A model generated the notes under the pieces. That model saw only the letters and a program-made list of their open reading frames with translations. It did no database searches and was not told the DNA's origin. A stretch of 64,000 nucleotides of DNA, from assembly GCF_018861735.1 (NCBI RefSeq), contig NZ_JAHLEB010000002.1, positions 62,001-126,000 on the forward strand. The letters are read 5' to 3'. The translations under genes were made by a program, and so were the position numbers. Source of the DNA: Clostridium lacusfryxellense. GTDB taxonomy: Bacteria; Bacillota; Clostridia; Clostridiales; Clostridiaceae. Below, piece by piece: positions 43,901 through 53,326 of the stretch; within the stretch, counting starts at the first letter, position 1; each line of letters opens with the position of its first letter.

Positions 43901-45961
43901 ATGAAAGTGAATACTAAACAAAACATTAATAATAAAGTTGTAAATAGCAAAGTAAATACAAAATTAAGCCAGGAGCAAAGGGCTGCCGTTTTTTCTAATA
44001 GCAGAAATTTGCTTGTCACAGCAGGTCCTGGAAGCGGTAAAACAGTTGTTATTGTTAATAGGATTGTTCATTTAATAAACGAACAAAACGTTAGTCCTAA
44101 AAACATTATAGTCATTACGTTTACAAGGGCTGCATCTATCAATATGAAAAACAGATACATAGCGATTAATGGAAAAGAAAAGGTACCGTTTTTCGGTACG
44201 TTTCATGGATTGTTTTATAAAATTCTCAAAAACTATTATGGGCAGATAAATATAATTGATACACTTGAAGTATATAAACTTATTAAAAATGTACTTATGT
44301 CTTACCTGGATGAGGTAGGTGATGAAAAAGTAAAGGAAGTTATAAATAACATTTCACTATTTAAAACAAGTGAAGATTCGTTGGATAATTTCTCTTCCAG
44401 TATTGATAAGGGGATATTTACAGCTGCCTATAATATTTATGAACATTATAGGAAAGAAAAAAACTTATTTGATTTCGATGATCTTCAAATAGGGTGTAAG
44501 GATTTATTTATTAAAAATTATACTATACTTAATGCATATAAAAAACTATTTAAATATATTTTAGTAGACGAATTCCAGGACTGTGATTCTATGCAAGTAG
44601 CGATACTAAAACTTTTAAATGAAGAGAATTCTATCTTTGCAGTTGGAGATGAGGACCAATGTATTTATGGATTTAGAGGTTCTAACCCAGAATGTATGGT
44701 AGGATTTTCGGAGCGTTTTGTAGGTGGAAATAAGTTGCCACTGTCTACTAATTATAGATGTCCAAAGAATATAGTGGAAATATCTATGAATCTTATAAAA
44801 AATAATAGCCTTAGAAATGATAAAAATATATCAGCATTTAAGGATCAGGACGGCATCATCGCAGTGCTTAACAATGTGAATGAAAATGCACAAGCGGATG
44901 AAATTAGTAAGATCATTCAAAAACATAAAGAAATTCATGACAATAATTATATGGATAATGCTATATTATACAGGACAAATGTAGAGTGCAGAAGTATAAT
45001 AGATGTATTTATTAAAAAAAGGATACCTTTTAAACTTTTAGACAGGGAATATGACTTCTTTCAACATTTCATTTGTAAAGATATAATTGCATATTTTAGA
45101 TTGAGTATTGATAATAGTGATAAAGTGAGTTTTCTTAGAATAATCAATAAGCCATTTAGATATATAAGCAAATTAAATTTGGAAAAATTAAAAAGAAATT
45201 ATGTGAAAGAAGACTGCTTTGAAATGGTAAAGGAGATCGAGGGGATTCCCATATTTCAGATGAAGATGTTAGATAAATTGCGAGCGGATATTCTCTTTTT
45301 AAACAAAACTTCACTAGCGAGTGCTATAGATAATCTAGTTCTAAGTATTGGTTACCATGACTACATAAAAGAATATTGCACTAAATTTAAGATTGATTTA
45401 AGTGAGATGGAGGATGTTATTGACGAGTTTAGGCAATCAGCAGAAGAATATAGGTCTATAATAGCTTTTCTAGCGCATGTTGAAGAAGTTAAAGAGGAAA
45501 TCAGCAAGCATAAGAAAAACGTCGATGAGGATGCGGTGATACTCAGTACAATCCACGGCGTAAAAGGAATGGAATTTAAAAATGTATACTTAATTAATTG
45601 TAATGAGGAGAACATGCCTCATATAAATAGTATAGATAGTAACCTAGAAGAGGAGAGAAGACTATTTTATGTAGGAATTACAAGAGCCATAGATAATGTT
45701 TGGTTATGCATTAGTAAAAGTGTAAAAGGAAAAGTGAAAGAAACTTCTAGGTTTATTAAAGAGTGTAATATATTGGGCGCAAGTGATTCGGATTTACCTT
45801 TTGAGGAAGGTGATACGGTGATACATAAAAGTTTTGGTAATGGAGTTGTAGTTTCAATTACTATTAAGGAATTAGAAATTAGGTTTGAGGGAGAGGTTAC
45901 ACGGAAATTTGATACCAATATACTTTATAACAACTCTTTGATATCAAAAGTTTTGCAATGA
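43901..45961 (+). CDS. UvrD/Rep-family superfamily I helicase
   Basis: A 686-residue 3'-5' DNA helicase. Motifs: QRAAVFS, TAGPGSGKTVVIVNRI (motif I, about 44-58), LVDEFQDCD (II), VGDEDQCIYGFRGS (III), LSTNYRCP (IV), STIHGVKGMEF (V), RRLFYVGITRA (VI). It is a little smaller than PcrA and diverged. The last 40 residues (FEEGDTVIHKSFGNGVVVSI) resemble the PcrA tail that binds RNA polymerase. The start is ATG 43901 or GTG 43907, both near AGGTGGA. Confidence 0.92.
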   Translation: MKVNTKQNINNKVVNSKVNTKLSQEQRAAVFSNSRNLLVTAGPGSGKTVVIVNRIVHLINEQNVSPKNIIVITFTRAASINMKNRYIAINGKEKVPFFGTFHGLFYKILKNYYGQINIIDTLEVYKLIKNVLMSYLDEVGDEKVKEVINNISLFKTSEDSLDNFSSSIDKGIFTAAYNIYEHYRKEKNLFDFDDLQIGCKDLFIKNYTILNAYKKLFKYILVDEFQDCDSMQVAILKLLNEENSIFAVGDEDQCIYGFRGSNPECMVGFSERFVGGNKLPLSTNYRCPKNIVEISMNLIKNNSLRNDKNISAFKDQDGIIAVLNNVNENAQADEISKIIQKHKEIHDNNYMDNAILYRTNVECRSIIDVFIKKRIPFKLLDREYDFFQHFICKDIIAYFRLSIDNSDKVSFLRIINKPFRYISKLNLEKLKRNYVKEDCFEMVKEIEGIPIFQMKMLDKLRADILFLNKTSLASAIDNLVLSIGYHDYIKEYCTKFKIDLSEMEDVIDEFRQSAEEYRSIIAFLAHVEEVKEEISKHKKNVDEDAVILSTIHGVKGMEFKNVYLINCNEENMPHINSIDSNLEEERRLFYVGITRAIDNVWLCISKSVKGKVKETSRFIKECNILGASDSDLPFEEGDTVIHKSFGNGVVVSITIKELEIRFEGEVTRKFDTNILYNNSLISKVLQ

Positions 45962-45973
45962 GAATAGATTCTA

Positions 45974-46016
45974 AAAGCACCGTAAATTCAGTTATGAATA
46001 ATACGGTGCTTTAATT
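45974..46016. terminator. Bidirectional terminator
   Basis: AAAGCACCGTA pairs with TACGGTGCTTT and is followed by AATTTTG. It overlaps the 3' end of the GGDEF gene, so it may serve both strands. Confidence 0.7.
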
Positions 46017-47106
46017 TTGATTTGTGAATATACATATTTTTATCTGCTTGGACAAATGTAGAATATATGCTTTCATTTTCATTTTTGTTGTAAGATGCAT
46101 GTCCATAAGCTAGTACAATTTTAATGTTCCTCTTTTGATTTACTTTAATTAAAAAGTCATCTAAATCTGATAGAGTACTTTCTAATAATTCCATTGGAAT
46201 CTCACTACAAATAACACAAAATTCATCGCCGCCGATTCTATAAGCCTTACCAATACCTATAAAGCTTTCCTCTATAATTTTTGCGGTATCAAAAATCATT
46301 TCATCTCCAGCTTTATGTCCGTGATTATCATTAGTACTCTTTAAGTCATTTAAATCAAACATAACTATTGTTGCGTTTTTATCGTTAGTTACATATTGTT
46401 TCATTTCGTTGTCGAAGGATGCACGATTTTTAATTCCAGTTTGAACATCATATTTGAATTGTAGCTCAAGCAAAAAAATATAGTATATCAGCAAAGATAT
46501 TGAGGCGCAGCTCCAAATTAGTATTAAATTCTTAAATAAAATCTGAAGAATGCTTCCGAGTATTGGTATAAAAAGAATAGGAATTAAAAATTTTTTATCT
46601 TCCATATCGTACCTAATACTATTTTTGATTACGGCTATTACAAGTAATACGTAATAAAAAATGCAAATTATAGTTGGCAGTAAAAATAAATTTCCACGTG
46701 TATATTGATTTTGAGCATCGACGAAAAAGATGGAGCCTGTTTTATAACTTAGTACGCACATAAAAGCATTAATACATAAGGGTATTGTTAAAAAACAATT
46801 ATGTAAGAATTTTTTTTCTTTATTGCTATTAAAGAATAAAAGAACGAAAGGAACTATAGGGCTCAAAAAAAATCCTAAAATGTTAGCTATACGGTGAGGT
46901 ATCATAAGTTTATTGTTACTTGAAAGTTCCATTAAAATAGTCGTGATTTCTAAAAGTAGCAGAATAATTGTAAGCGATGCTGCAGATATGTAAATCATAT
47001 TTTTTTTATTACATATTACAACGTTCCGTTTAGCAAAACTTATTGTAAAACAAAGTGCGATGATTGCAAGAACATCCGTGCTTATTAATGAAATCATATT
47101 AGTCAT
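45988..47106 (-). CDS. Membrane diguanylate cyclase (GGDEF)
   Basis: A 372-residue protein with six or seven membrane segments (about 10-215), then a GGDEF domain (about 225-370) with FDLNDLKSTNDNHGHKAGDEMI and YRIGGDEFCVI. It should make c-di-GMP. The RxxD inhibitory site expected five residues before GGDEF is missing (FIGIGKAYR there), so product inhibition may be weak. No EAL domain. It converges on the helicase gene. Confidence 0.9.
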   Translation of the reverse strand: MTNMISLISTDVLAIIALCFTISFAKRNVVICNKKNMIYISAASLTIILLLLEITTILMELSSNNKLMIPHRIANILGFFLSPIVPFVLLFFNSNKEKKFLHNCFLTIPLCINAFMCVLSYKTGSIFFVDAQNQYTRGNLFLLPTIICIFYYVLLVIAVIKNSIRYDMEDKKFLIPILFIPILGSILQILFKNLILIWSCASISLLIYYIFLLELQFKYDVQTGIKNRASFDNEMKQYVTNDKNATIVMFDLNDLKSTNDNHGHKAGDEMIFDTAKIIEESFIGIGKAYRIGGDEFCVICSEIPMELLESTLSDLDDFLIKVNQKRNIKIVLAYGHASYNKNENESIYSTFVQADKNMYIHKSKLKHRIIHN

Positions 47107-47348
47107 ATCACTTCCTTGAATTTAGTTCTTAATTGACCTTATGTTTTTTAAATATGTTTTAGTTGCACCATTATTGTTTATATTTCACAACCACGACTTA
47201 AAGCTATAGAAATTATAGCATATTATTAATATTTCTACATCAGTATATTTCTATAATATTTTAGTATATTTCCATTACAATATCCTAATCATAATGAGAG
47301 GTAATAAAATATAAAACAAATAACGGTGTTGAAAGGAACGGATAACCT

Positions 47349-47837
47349 ATGACTACTATTACAAATGTAGCAATAAAAGACACTGATAGTTTAGTTATTA
47401 AAAAAATAAAAGGAAAACTTAATGATTCAAGGGGAAAAGTAACGGTTACACTCTATAGCGGAGATAGTTGTGATATTTGGTTTGATGAAGGTGATAAAGG
47501 AATTGTTTCTTCAAAGATATCTACAGAAAATCAACTTGGGTGGGGCGCTTTTGATGCTGCAGTTGAGGTTGTAATGGACAATGATGGCAAAGCAAAAAAA
47601 GGAAATGCCCAATCTGGTGCCAAATTAGGCAGTGCTAAATTAATGATTAATTCAGTTGAAGGATACATTGCCCATAAATTACAAGGAGTTGAAGAGGGTG
47701 AAACAGCATCTGGTCCTGGTTTTGTTATTTGTGCTATTCTTGATTGGGCCGAAATATGTAGTAATGAAAAAAGGTATATTACAATTAAGCCTATGTTTTT
47801 ATCAGAACTGAACGAGATAGAAGATATACAGGGGTAA
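47349..47837 (+). CDS. Hypothetical protein
   Basis: A 162-residue protein of unknown family. N-terminal half beta-rich (GKVTVTLYSGDSCDIWFDEGDKGIV), Gly/Lys-rich centre (GKAKKGNAQSGAKLGSAKL), helical end. No signal peptide or membrane segment. SD AAAGGAACGG precedes the ATG. The stop abuts the convergent gene at 47838. Confidence 0.6.
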   Translation: MTTITNVAIKDTDSLVIKKIKGKLNDSRGKVTVTLYSGDSCDIWFDEGDKGIVSSKISTENQLGWGAFDAAVEVVMDNDGKAKKGNAQSGAKLGSAKLMINSVEGYIAHKLQGVEEGETASGPGFVICAILDWAEICSNEKRYITIKPMFLSELNEIEDIQG

Positions 47838-48308
47838 TCATAACTGTATATCTTCTTTTTTAGATTTATTGAACACCGCAGTAATTATTATAATTAGAAT
47901 TACAAATAACACAAGCGATGGAATTCCATAAATTGTTTTTAAAAAAGGATTACTCCATACCTTAGTTAAATCAGCTTTAAACAAATATCTAATTATTAAC
48001 ATATTAATAAATTCACATATAGATTCTAAAATAATCACACTTACACTTACACTTATTGATTTAATAATACTTATTTTATTTACATTTATATTTGTTAAAA
48101 TGAGTACACCTAAAAACAACACAACATTTATTCCCATACTTATTGGTAGACTTCGTATTAAATAAGTTACAAGGACTAATAGTGTTGTAGAGAGTAAATA
48201 TCTTTTTAATTCAAACTTAGTTTTAGTCAAAATATAACATGCCCACATGTAAATTGCTTCCTCAGGAGTTCCTCTAATTATTAATTCTAGAAATGATAAT
48301 TTAATCAA
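47838..48308 (-). CDS. Hypothetical membrane protein next to histidine kinase
   Basis: A 156-residue protein with four or five membrane segments and little soluble sequence (RGTPEEAIYMWACYILTKTKFELKRYLL at the N-terminus). It follows the histidine kinase gene by 24 bp on the same strand and is probably co-transcribed, so it may be a sensing partner; this is inference. SD AGGAGAAAAAA precedes the ATG. Confidence 0.6.
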   Translation of the reverse strand: MIKLSFLELIIRGTPEEAIYMWACYILTKTKFELKRYLLSTTLLVLVTYLIRSLPISMGINVVLFLGVLILTNINVNKISIIKSISVSVSVIILESICEFINMLIIRYLFKADLTKVWSNPFLKTIYGIPSLVLFVILIIIITAVFNKSKKEDIQL

Positions 48309-48332
48309 TTTTTTTTCTCCTTTATGTTTGGT

Positions 48333-49739
48333 TTATTCTGTATAAATGTCAGATAACTCGATATTTATTCGGTCAGCTATATCTTTTTTTATTTCGGTTA
48401 GATCGATGGATTTACTAGCTAGAGTTACCGGAAGAATGATAATAAATTCGCTTCCAATATTCGGTTCACTTTTAAGAATTATCTTGCCTTGATGAAGCTG
48501 CACAAATGCTTTAACTAGAGAAAGTCCTATTCCAGTTCCCTCATTATTCCTTTTTAATGTCTTGTCCACCTGCATAAATCTCCCGAAGATCATTTTCTTT
48601 TTATCATCGGGTATCCCTACTCCTGTATCTCTAACCGAGACCTCTATATTATCTACGTTATCCTTTAGTGTTATATATATTTTTCCACCTCTGTCAGTGA
48701 ACTTTAAAGCGTTTGAAAGTAAGTTAAGGATTATTCTCTCTATTTTATCTCCATCAAACGCCATTAGTTTTTCCTCAACATCAGTGTCGAATATTATGGT
48801 TATCCCTTTATTTTCAGCAAGAGAAATTATAGACATGCTAATATCTTCAATGAAACAAACAATGTTTCCATTCTCCATTTGTGGAGTAATAAACCCAGAA
48901 TCAAGCTTTGTCATATCTAATAAATTATTAATTAATTTAATAAGTCTATAACAATTTTGCTTCATTATTTGTAAGTACTTCTTTCTCTTTTCAATAAATT
49001 CTTCTTCAGTGTTGTCATTGTACATATTCATCATCTGAAGAGCAGAAAAAATAACGTTTAATGGAGTTTTCAATTCATGGGATATATTACAAAAGAATTC
49101 TGTTATAAATTTATTATGTTCTTTGGTTTGGTTTAATTGTTTAATATTTGTTTTTGCATCTTCTTTTAACTTTATCATTTGTAATTCCATTTCTAATAGT
49201 TTTCTTTGATTGCTCTCAAAGGTTACGTATTCACCCAATATCCATGCGATAATGATAAATCCTATCGATAACACCAAGTCATTTTCAAAATAGGTGTTTA
49301 CTAATAAATTAGGCATAAATATCAAATCTATTGATAATATAATAGCTGATGATATGTAAGAAATTATTAAACCATGCTTCTTGCCTTGAGATATGGTAGT
49401 TGTAATTATACTGAAGAAAAACAGATATTTATATTGGCTCTGATAAGTGCCAGATAATAAAATGAAAAAAGAAAGAATAAAAATAAATAAGACATCTTCC
49501 ACAATTAAAAGTTTCTTGGATTGTTTAAAGTTACCCTTAAAATAAATAAGCCACCATAATAAATACGCTAATGAGAAAAATATAAGAAATATTGCGCAAT
49601 TTAACTGAGCACGATTTATATAATTCAATTCGGGATAAGGATCGTTAAAAATAAGTATTAATATAAATAGCAAAGTAGCGAATTTAGTAATTGCAATTAT
49701 TGCTAAAATATTATTATATCTATCATTGTTGTTATTCAT
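48333..49739 (-). CDS. Membrane sensor histidine kinase
   Basis: A 468-residue kinase. About six membrane segments (12-185), then a coiled linker, the phospho-acceptor box FFCNISHELKTPLNVI (about 215-230), N box NLLSNALKFTDRGGKI, G1 DTGVGIPDD, F box FGRFMQVD and G2 GTGIGLSLVKAFV. The signal is unknown, and no response regulator lies beside it. Followed by a small membrane protein gene. Confidence 0.92.
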   Translation of the reverse strand: MNNNNDRYNNILAIIAITKFATLLFILILIFNDPYPELNYINRAQLNCAIFLIFFSLAYLLWWLIYFKGNFKQSKKLLIVEDVLFIFILSFFILLSGTYQSQYKYLFFFSIITTTISQGKKHGLIISYISSAIILSIDLIFMPNLLVNTYFENDLVLSIGFIIIAWILGEYVTFESNQRKLLEMELQMIKLKEDAKTNIKQLNQTKEHNKFITEFFCNISHELKTPLNVIFSALQMMNMYNDNTEEEFIEKRKKYLQIMKQNCYRLIKLINNLLDMTKLDSGFITPQMENGNIVCFIEDISMSIISLAENKGITIIFDTDVEEKLMAFDGDKIERIILNLLSNALKFTDRGGKIYITLKDNVDNIEVSVRDTGVGIPDDKKKMIFGRFMQVDKTLKRNNEGTGIGLSLVKAFVQLHQGKIILKSEPNIGSEFIIILPVTLASKSIDLTEIKKDIADRINIELSDIYTE

Positions 49740-50090
49740 TTTTCACCTTCTACTTACCTGTAGATAACGATAATAGTTTCACTGCAGATATCTCTATTTT
49801 TTATACATTAACTATTCTTTTATTGTTACTAAAGTGTTATTGAAACTATTAATTATAATAAATAAAAACATTATCTCTAATATATTACAGTAAATGAGAT
49901 AAAAAATCCATACTTAATTATCAAGATAAGACACAATAGCTTATGAGCATCTTATTATATACTCTATTTTTTTATATTATGAATTTAAGGAGGAATAATA
50001 TACCTTTGTGTCGAATAAATGTTATTTGGTAGATGAATAAATCAGGGAACAATATAATTAGTGAGAGACTTTGGAGGGGAATTGATATTT
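49740..50090. other. Gene-free AT-rich region
   Basis: 351 bp between divergent genes. No ORF of interest and no obvious hairpin. Promoters of the kinase and of the gene at 50091 must be here. A good SD (AAGGAGGA, 49987-49994) precedes only an eight-codon frame, so I do not call a gene. Confidence 0.5.
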
Positions 50091-50675
50091 ATGAATATAG
50101 TAAAATGGTTTAATATACACAGTGGGTTTTCAGTTCTTTTGATTACATTACTTCTAGCAATAATTATAATATATTATGCTGATCAAACGAAAAAACAAGT
50201 TAACTATGCTCATAAAAACTTAGATATTGAAAATACGCGAATGAGGAATGTAGCATTAAATTACATTATATTATTAAATACTGAAATCGCGGCACATAGG
50301 CAAATATTTATTATCTATATTTATTACAAATTTTACAGTAATAATGTTCCTATAAACCTAGATAATATATTTAAATCTTTAAATAGTAAAATGTGGGATA
50401 AGCTATTTCCAGAATGTGCAAAATGCCTTTCAAACAAATTAATGGAAGAATTAAGTGGTTATTATTATGGGGTAGACACTTTTAAAGAAATAGAATTAAC
50501 TGATGTTCAGAAAGATGATACAGTTAAGAGTCAGTTAATTTCAATGTTTAATTGTATTAACATTGCTGAAATAGAGTTTGATGAAAAACTAAGAAAACAA
50601 GATGTTTATCTTATAGATGGTAAGAAAGTAAGTGTAGATAAAACTAATGGGGAATTAATTATAGAATTAGTTTAG
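50091..50675 (+). CDS. Hypothetical single-pass membrane protein
   Basis: A 194-residue protein. One membrane segment at about residues 12-30 (FSVLLITLLLAIIIIYYADQ), then a helical cytoplasmic or outer domain with FPECAKCL and DVYLIDGKKVSVDKTNGELIIELV at the end. ATG 50091 has GGAGGGGAATT upstream. No family recognised. It lies 126 bp before another small unknown gene. Confidence 0.6.
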   Translation: MNIVKWFNIHSGFSVLLITLLLAIIIIYYADQTKKQVNYAHKNLDIENTRMRNVALNYIILLNTEIAAHRQIFIIYIYYKFYSNNVPINLDNIFKSLNSKMWDKLFPECAKCLSNKLMEELSGYYYGVDTFKEIELTDVQKDDTVKSQLISMFNCINIAEIEFDEKLRKQDVYLIDGKKVSVDKTNGELIIELV

Positions 50676-50801
50676 AAGTATGGAAACAGAAAGCTTGGAC
50701 ATATATTGTAATTAAAGAAATAATTGACAAAACATTATCACATGATGTATTATTAAAACAAACTGCTTATCTATAAATTGTTTATTAAGGAGAGGATTTT
50801 A

Positions 50802-51101
50802 ATGGTTGCATTTAAGAAAATGTGGGATGATGTTCGGTTAATTTTATCAAATGAAGAATTTGGTGATATAAAAATCCTGGAGGAGACTAATTCTGGGTTT
50901 ACAGTTAAAGAGGATGAAAACGTTATTTTTATTACAAAAGATGATTTTGTAGATTTTTGGTGCAAGTTACAATATTATAATGAGCTACCATTAGAACAGG
51001 CTTTAAATGATGATAAATCAAAATTAAAATACATTTATACTATTATAAGAAAATTACCTTATATATCAGAAAGTTCTGGAGTAATTAAGTTATTGCAGTA
51101 G
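50802..51101 (+). CDS. Hypothetical protein
   Basis: A 99-residue acidic protein (MVAFKKMWDDVRLILSNEEFGDIKI start; YTIIRKLPYISESSGV near the end). ATG 50802 is preferred because AAGGAGAGGA lies just upstream. No domain recognised. A perfect palindrome follows. Confidence 0.6.
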   Translation: MVAFKKMWDDVRLILSNEEFGDIKILEETNSGFTVKEDENVIFITKDDFVDFWCKLQYYNELPLEQALNDDKSKLKYIYTIIRKLPYISESSGVIKLLQ

Positions 51102-51132
51102 ATTTATTGAATGTTGTTATATAATGTTATAT

Positions 51133-51177
51133 AATTTTATTAAGCTCATATTCTAAGAATATGAGCTTAATAAAATT
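51133..51177. repeat. Perfect 45-nt palindrome, possible terminator
   Basis: Exact 21-bp arms around a TAA loop. It lies 32 bp after the previous stop and 45 bp before the FtsA-like gene. Ends are AT-rich without a real T-run, so termination is possible but not certain. Confidence 0.8.
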
Positions 51178-51221
51178 CATGGAAATTATTTCTATGAATT
51201 ATAGTAGGAAGAGGTATATAT

Positions 51222-53300
51222 ATGGAAATTACAAATATAAAGGAAATCACAAATGTAAATGCGGAGGAACTGATATTTGCTTTAGATATAGGAACAAGAT
51301 CTATAATAGGAACTGCAGGGGTGATTTACGATAAAAAATTTCAAGTACTTGCTGAAAGTTATATGGAGCATGAAGAAAGAGCTATGATTGATGGCCAAAT
51401 TCATGATATTCAATTGGTTGCAAGTGGGGTGCTGAAGGTAAAAAAAGAAATAGAGAATATACTAAATATTACATTAACAAAAGTAGCTATTGCTGCTGCG
51501 GGGAGGTTTTTAAGAACAACTTCAATTAAAACTGAAATAGAGGTGGATGAAGACAAAGAAATCGATAGGGAATCAATTAGGAGTTTGGAACTTACTGCAG
51601 TTAAAATGGCGGAAGACGAAGTCGCTCTTTCGGCTAAAGGCAAGCTTTATTGCGTTGGGTATAGCGTTAAAAATTATTATTTAAATGGATACATAATAAC
51701 AAACCTAAATTCCCACAAAGGAGAGAAAATCGCAGTAGAAATAATTGCTACATTCCTCCCACGATCGGTAGTTGATAGCCTCTATGCTGTTATGAATAAA
51801 GCTGGACTTGAGGTTATAAGTTTAACACTTGAGCCTATAGCAGCGATGGAAGCTGCTGTTCCTCAAAATCTGCGCCTTCTAAATTTAGCATTAGTAGACA
51901 TTGGTGCAGGTACTTCTGATATTGCTATTAGCAGCAATGATAGTATTAGTGCGTATGGTATGGCTCCTATTGCAGGGGATGAGATAACTGAAATGATAGC
52001 ACAAACATATTTAGTTGATTTTAACACAGCTGAAAAAATAAAAAAGGAATGTAGTAAAAATGATAAAATTAAATACATAGATGTTTTAGGTCTTGAAAAT
52101 GAAATAGATCCTGAAGAAGTTTTAAAAATAATTACCCCAATAGTTGTAAAAATTTCAGAGGAAATTGGAAATAGAATTATAGAATTAAATGGCGGGAAAT
52201 CTCCGAATGCTGTGTTTTTAGTAGGGGGTGGGGCTCATACACCTTTTATTAAAGAAAATATAGCTAAAACTTTAAATTTGCCAGTACAAAGGGTTGCTAT
52301 TAAAGGCCGTGAGTCAGTTGTTGAATGCATAAGCGATGCTAGTCTTGGAAGTATTGGGGTTACAGTTTTAGGTATAGCATTAATATCTATAAAAAGGCGA
52401 GGACATGATTTTGTTGAAGTAACTATAAATGAAAAGATTATAAGTCTATTTAATGCCCATAAACATACGGTAATGGATGTATTGGTTCAAGAAGGAATAA
52501 ATCCAAAAATATTGATTGGTAAGAACGGTCGTAATATCAGATTTAATTTTGAGGGAATAAAACGAGTAGCATTTGGGACCTTAGCTAAGGGTGCCCAAAT
52601 TAAAATTAATAACCTTCTTTGTAATATTGATTCTGAGGTAGTTGAAGGCGACATTATTGAAGCCATATTCAGTAAAGATGGTAAAAATGCCGAGCCTACA
52701 ATTATGGATTATGTTAAAAATATTCAAGCTATAAGTTTTTATTTTGAAGGTGTAATTCGCAATATTGAGCCTGTGCCATTCATAAATGAAAAAAGAGTGC
52801 TCATAAACGCCATAATAAAAGAAAATGATGATGTTATAATAAAATACCCTAATACTATTAGTGAGTATGTTAAGTATTTTGATGATAAATTGACGAGTTC
52901 TACTTTTATGATGAATAATAAACATCTTATTGAGGATTATGTTATAAAAGAAGGTGACAAGATTTATATAGAAAATATAAAGAAAATGAATCCAAATGAA
53001 GATTATAAGAACGTAAAAGATGTTGATAATAAATTAGAAGTAAGAGGGATAGAGGCAAAATCTGAAATTAAATTTGATGTTAAAGATGAAGTTAAAACTG
53101 AAGTTAAAATTGAAGTTAATAAAAAAATTGTAAGTCTTAACAATAAAGATAAATACATATTTGTGGATATATTCAGTTATATAGAATTTGATTTGTCTAT
53201 TTCAAAAGGGAATTTAATTTTAATGCTTAATGGTAGTAAAGCCAATTATAATCAGGCACTAAATGATGGAGATATAATTGAAATCTATTGGGAAAAATAA
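51222..53300 (+). CDS. FtsA/PilM-like actin-fold protein with long C-terminal extension
   Basis: A 692-residue protein. Residues 15-400 are FtsA/PilM-like: ALDIGTRSIIGTAGV (phosphate 1), LVDIGAGTSDIAIS (phosphate 2), FLVGGGAHTPFIKENIA (adenosine). The last 290 residues add beta-rich segments (VEVTINEKIISLFNAHKHTVMDVLVQEGI), a run of KxEVK repeats (about 610-635) and a final NGSKANYNQALNDGDIIEIYWEK that looks like a beta-grasp end. Canonical FtsA is about 420 residues and sits by ftsZ; this does neither. Its role is probably cell-envelope related but unknown. Confidence 0.8.
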   Translation: MEITNIKEITNVNAEELIFALDIGTRSIIGTAGVIYDKKFQVLAESYMEHEERAMIDGQIHDIQLVASGVLKVKKEIENILNITLTKVAIAAAGRFLRTTSIKTEIEVDEDKEIDRESIRSLELTAVKMAEDEVALSAKGKLYCVGYSVKNYYLNGYIITNLNSHKGEKIAVEIIATFLPRSVVDSLYAVMNKAGLEVISLTLEPIAAMEAAVPQNLRLLNLALVDIGAGTSDIAISSNDSISAYGMAPIAGDEITEMIAQTYLVDFNTAEKIKKECSKNDKIKYIDVLGLENEIDPEEVLKIITPIVVKISEEIGNRIIELNGGKSPNAVFLVGGGAHTPFIKENIAKTLNLPVQRVAIKGRESVVECISDASLGSIGVTVLGIALISIKRRGHDFVEVTINEKIISLFNAHKHTVMDVLVQEGINPKILIGKNGRNIRFNFEGIKRVAFGTLAKGAQIKINNLLCNIDSEVVEGDIIEAIFSKDGKNAEPTIMDYVKNIQAISFYFEGVIRNIEPVPFINEKRVLINAIIKENDDVIIKYPNTISEYVKYFDDKLTSSTFMMNNKHLIEDYVIKEGDKIYIENIKKMNPNEDYKNVKDVDNKLEVRGIEAKSEIKFDVKDEVKTEVKIEVNKKIVSLNNKDKYIFVDIFSYIEFDLSISKGNLILMLNGSKANYNQALNDGDIIEIYWEK

Positions 53301-53326
53301 TAAATATAAGTGAAGAGGTGTATAAA

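Noticed and set aside
49987-50034. Small gene behind a strong SD
   Set aside because: The SD-like AAGGAGGA leads only to an eight-codon frame, too short to support.
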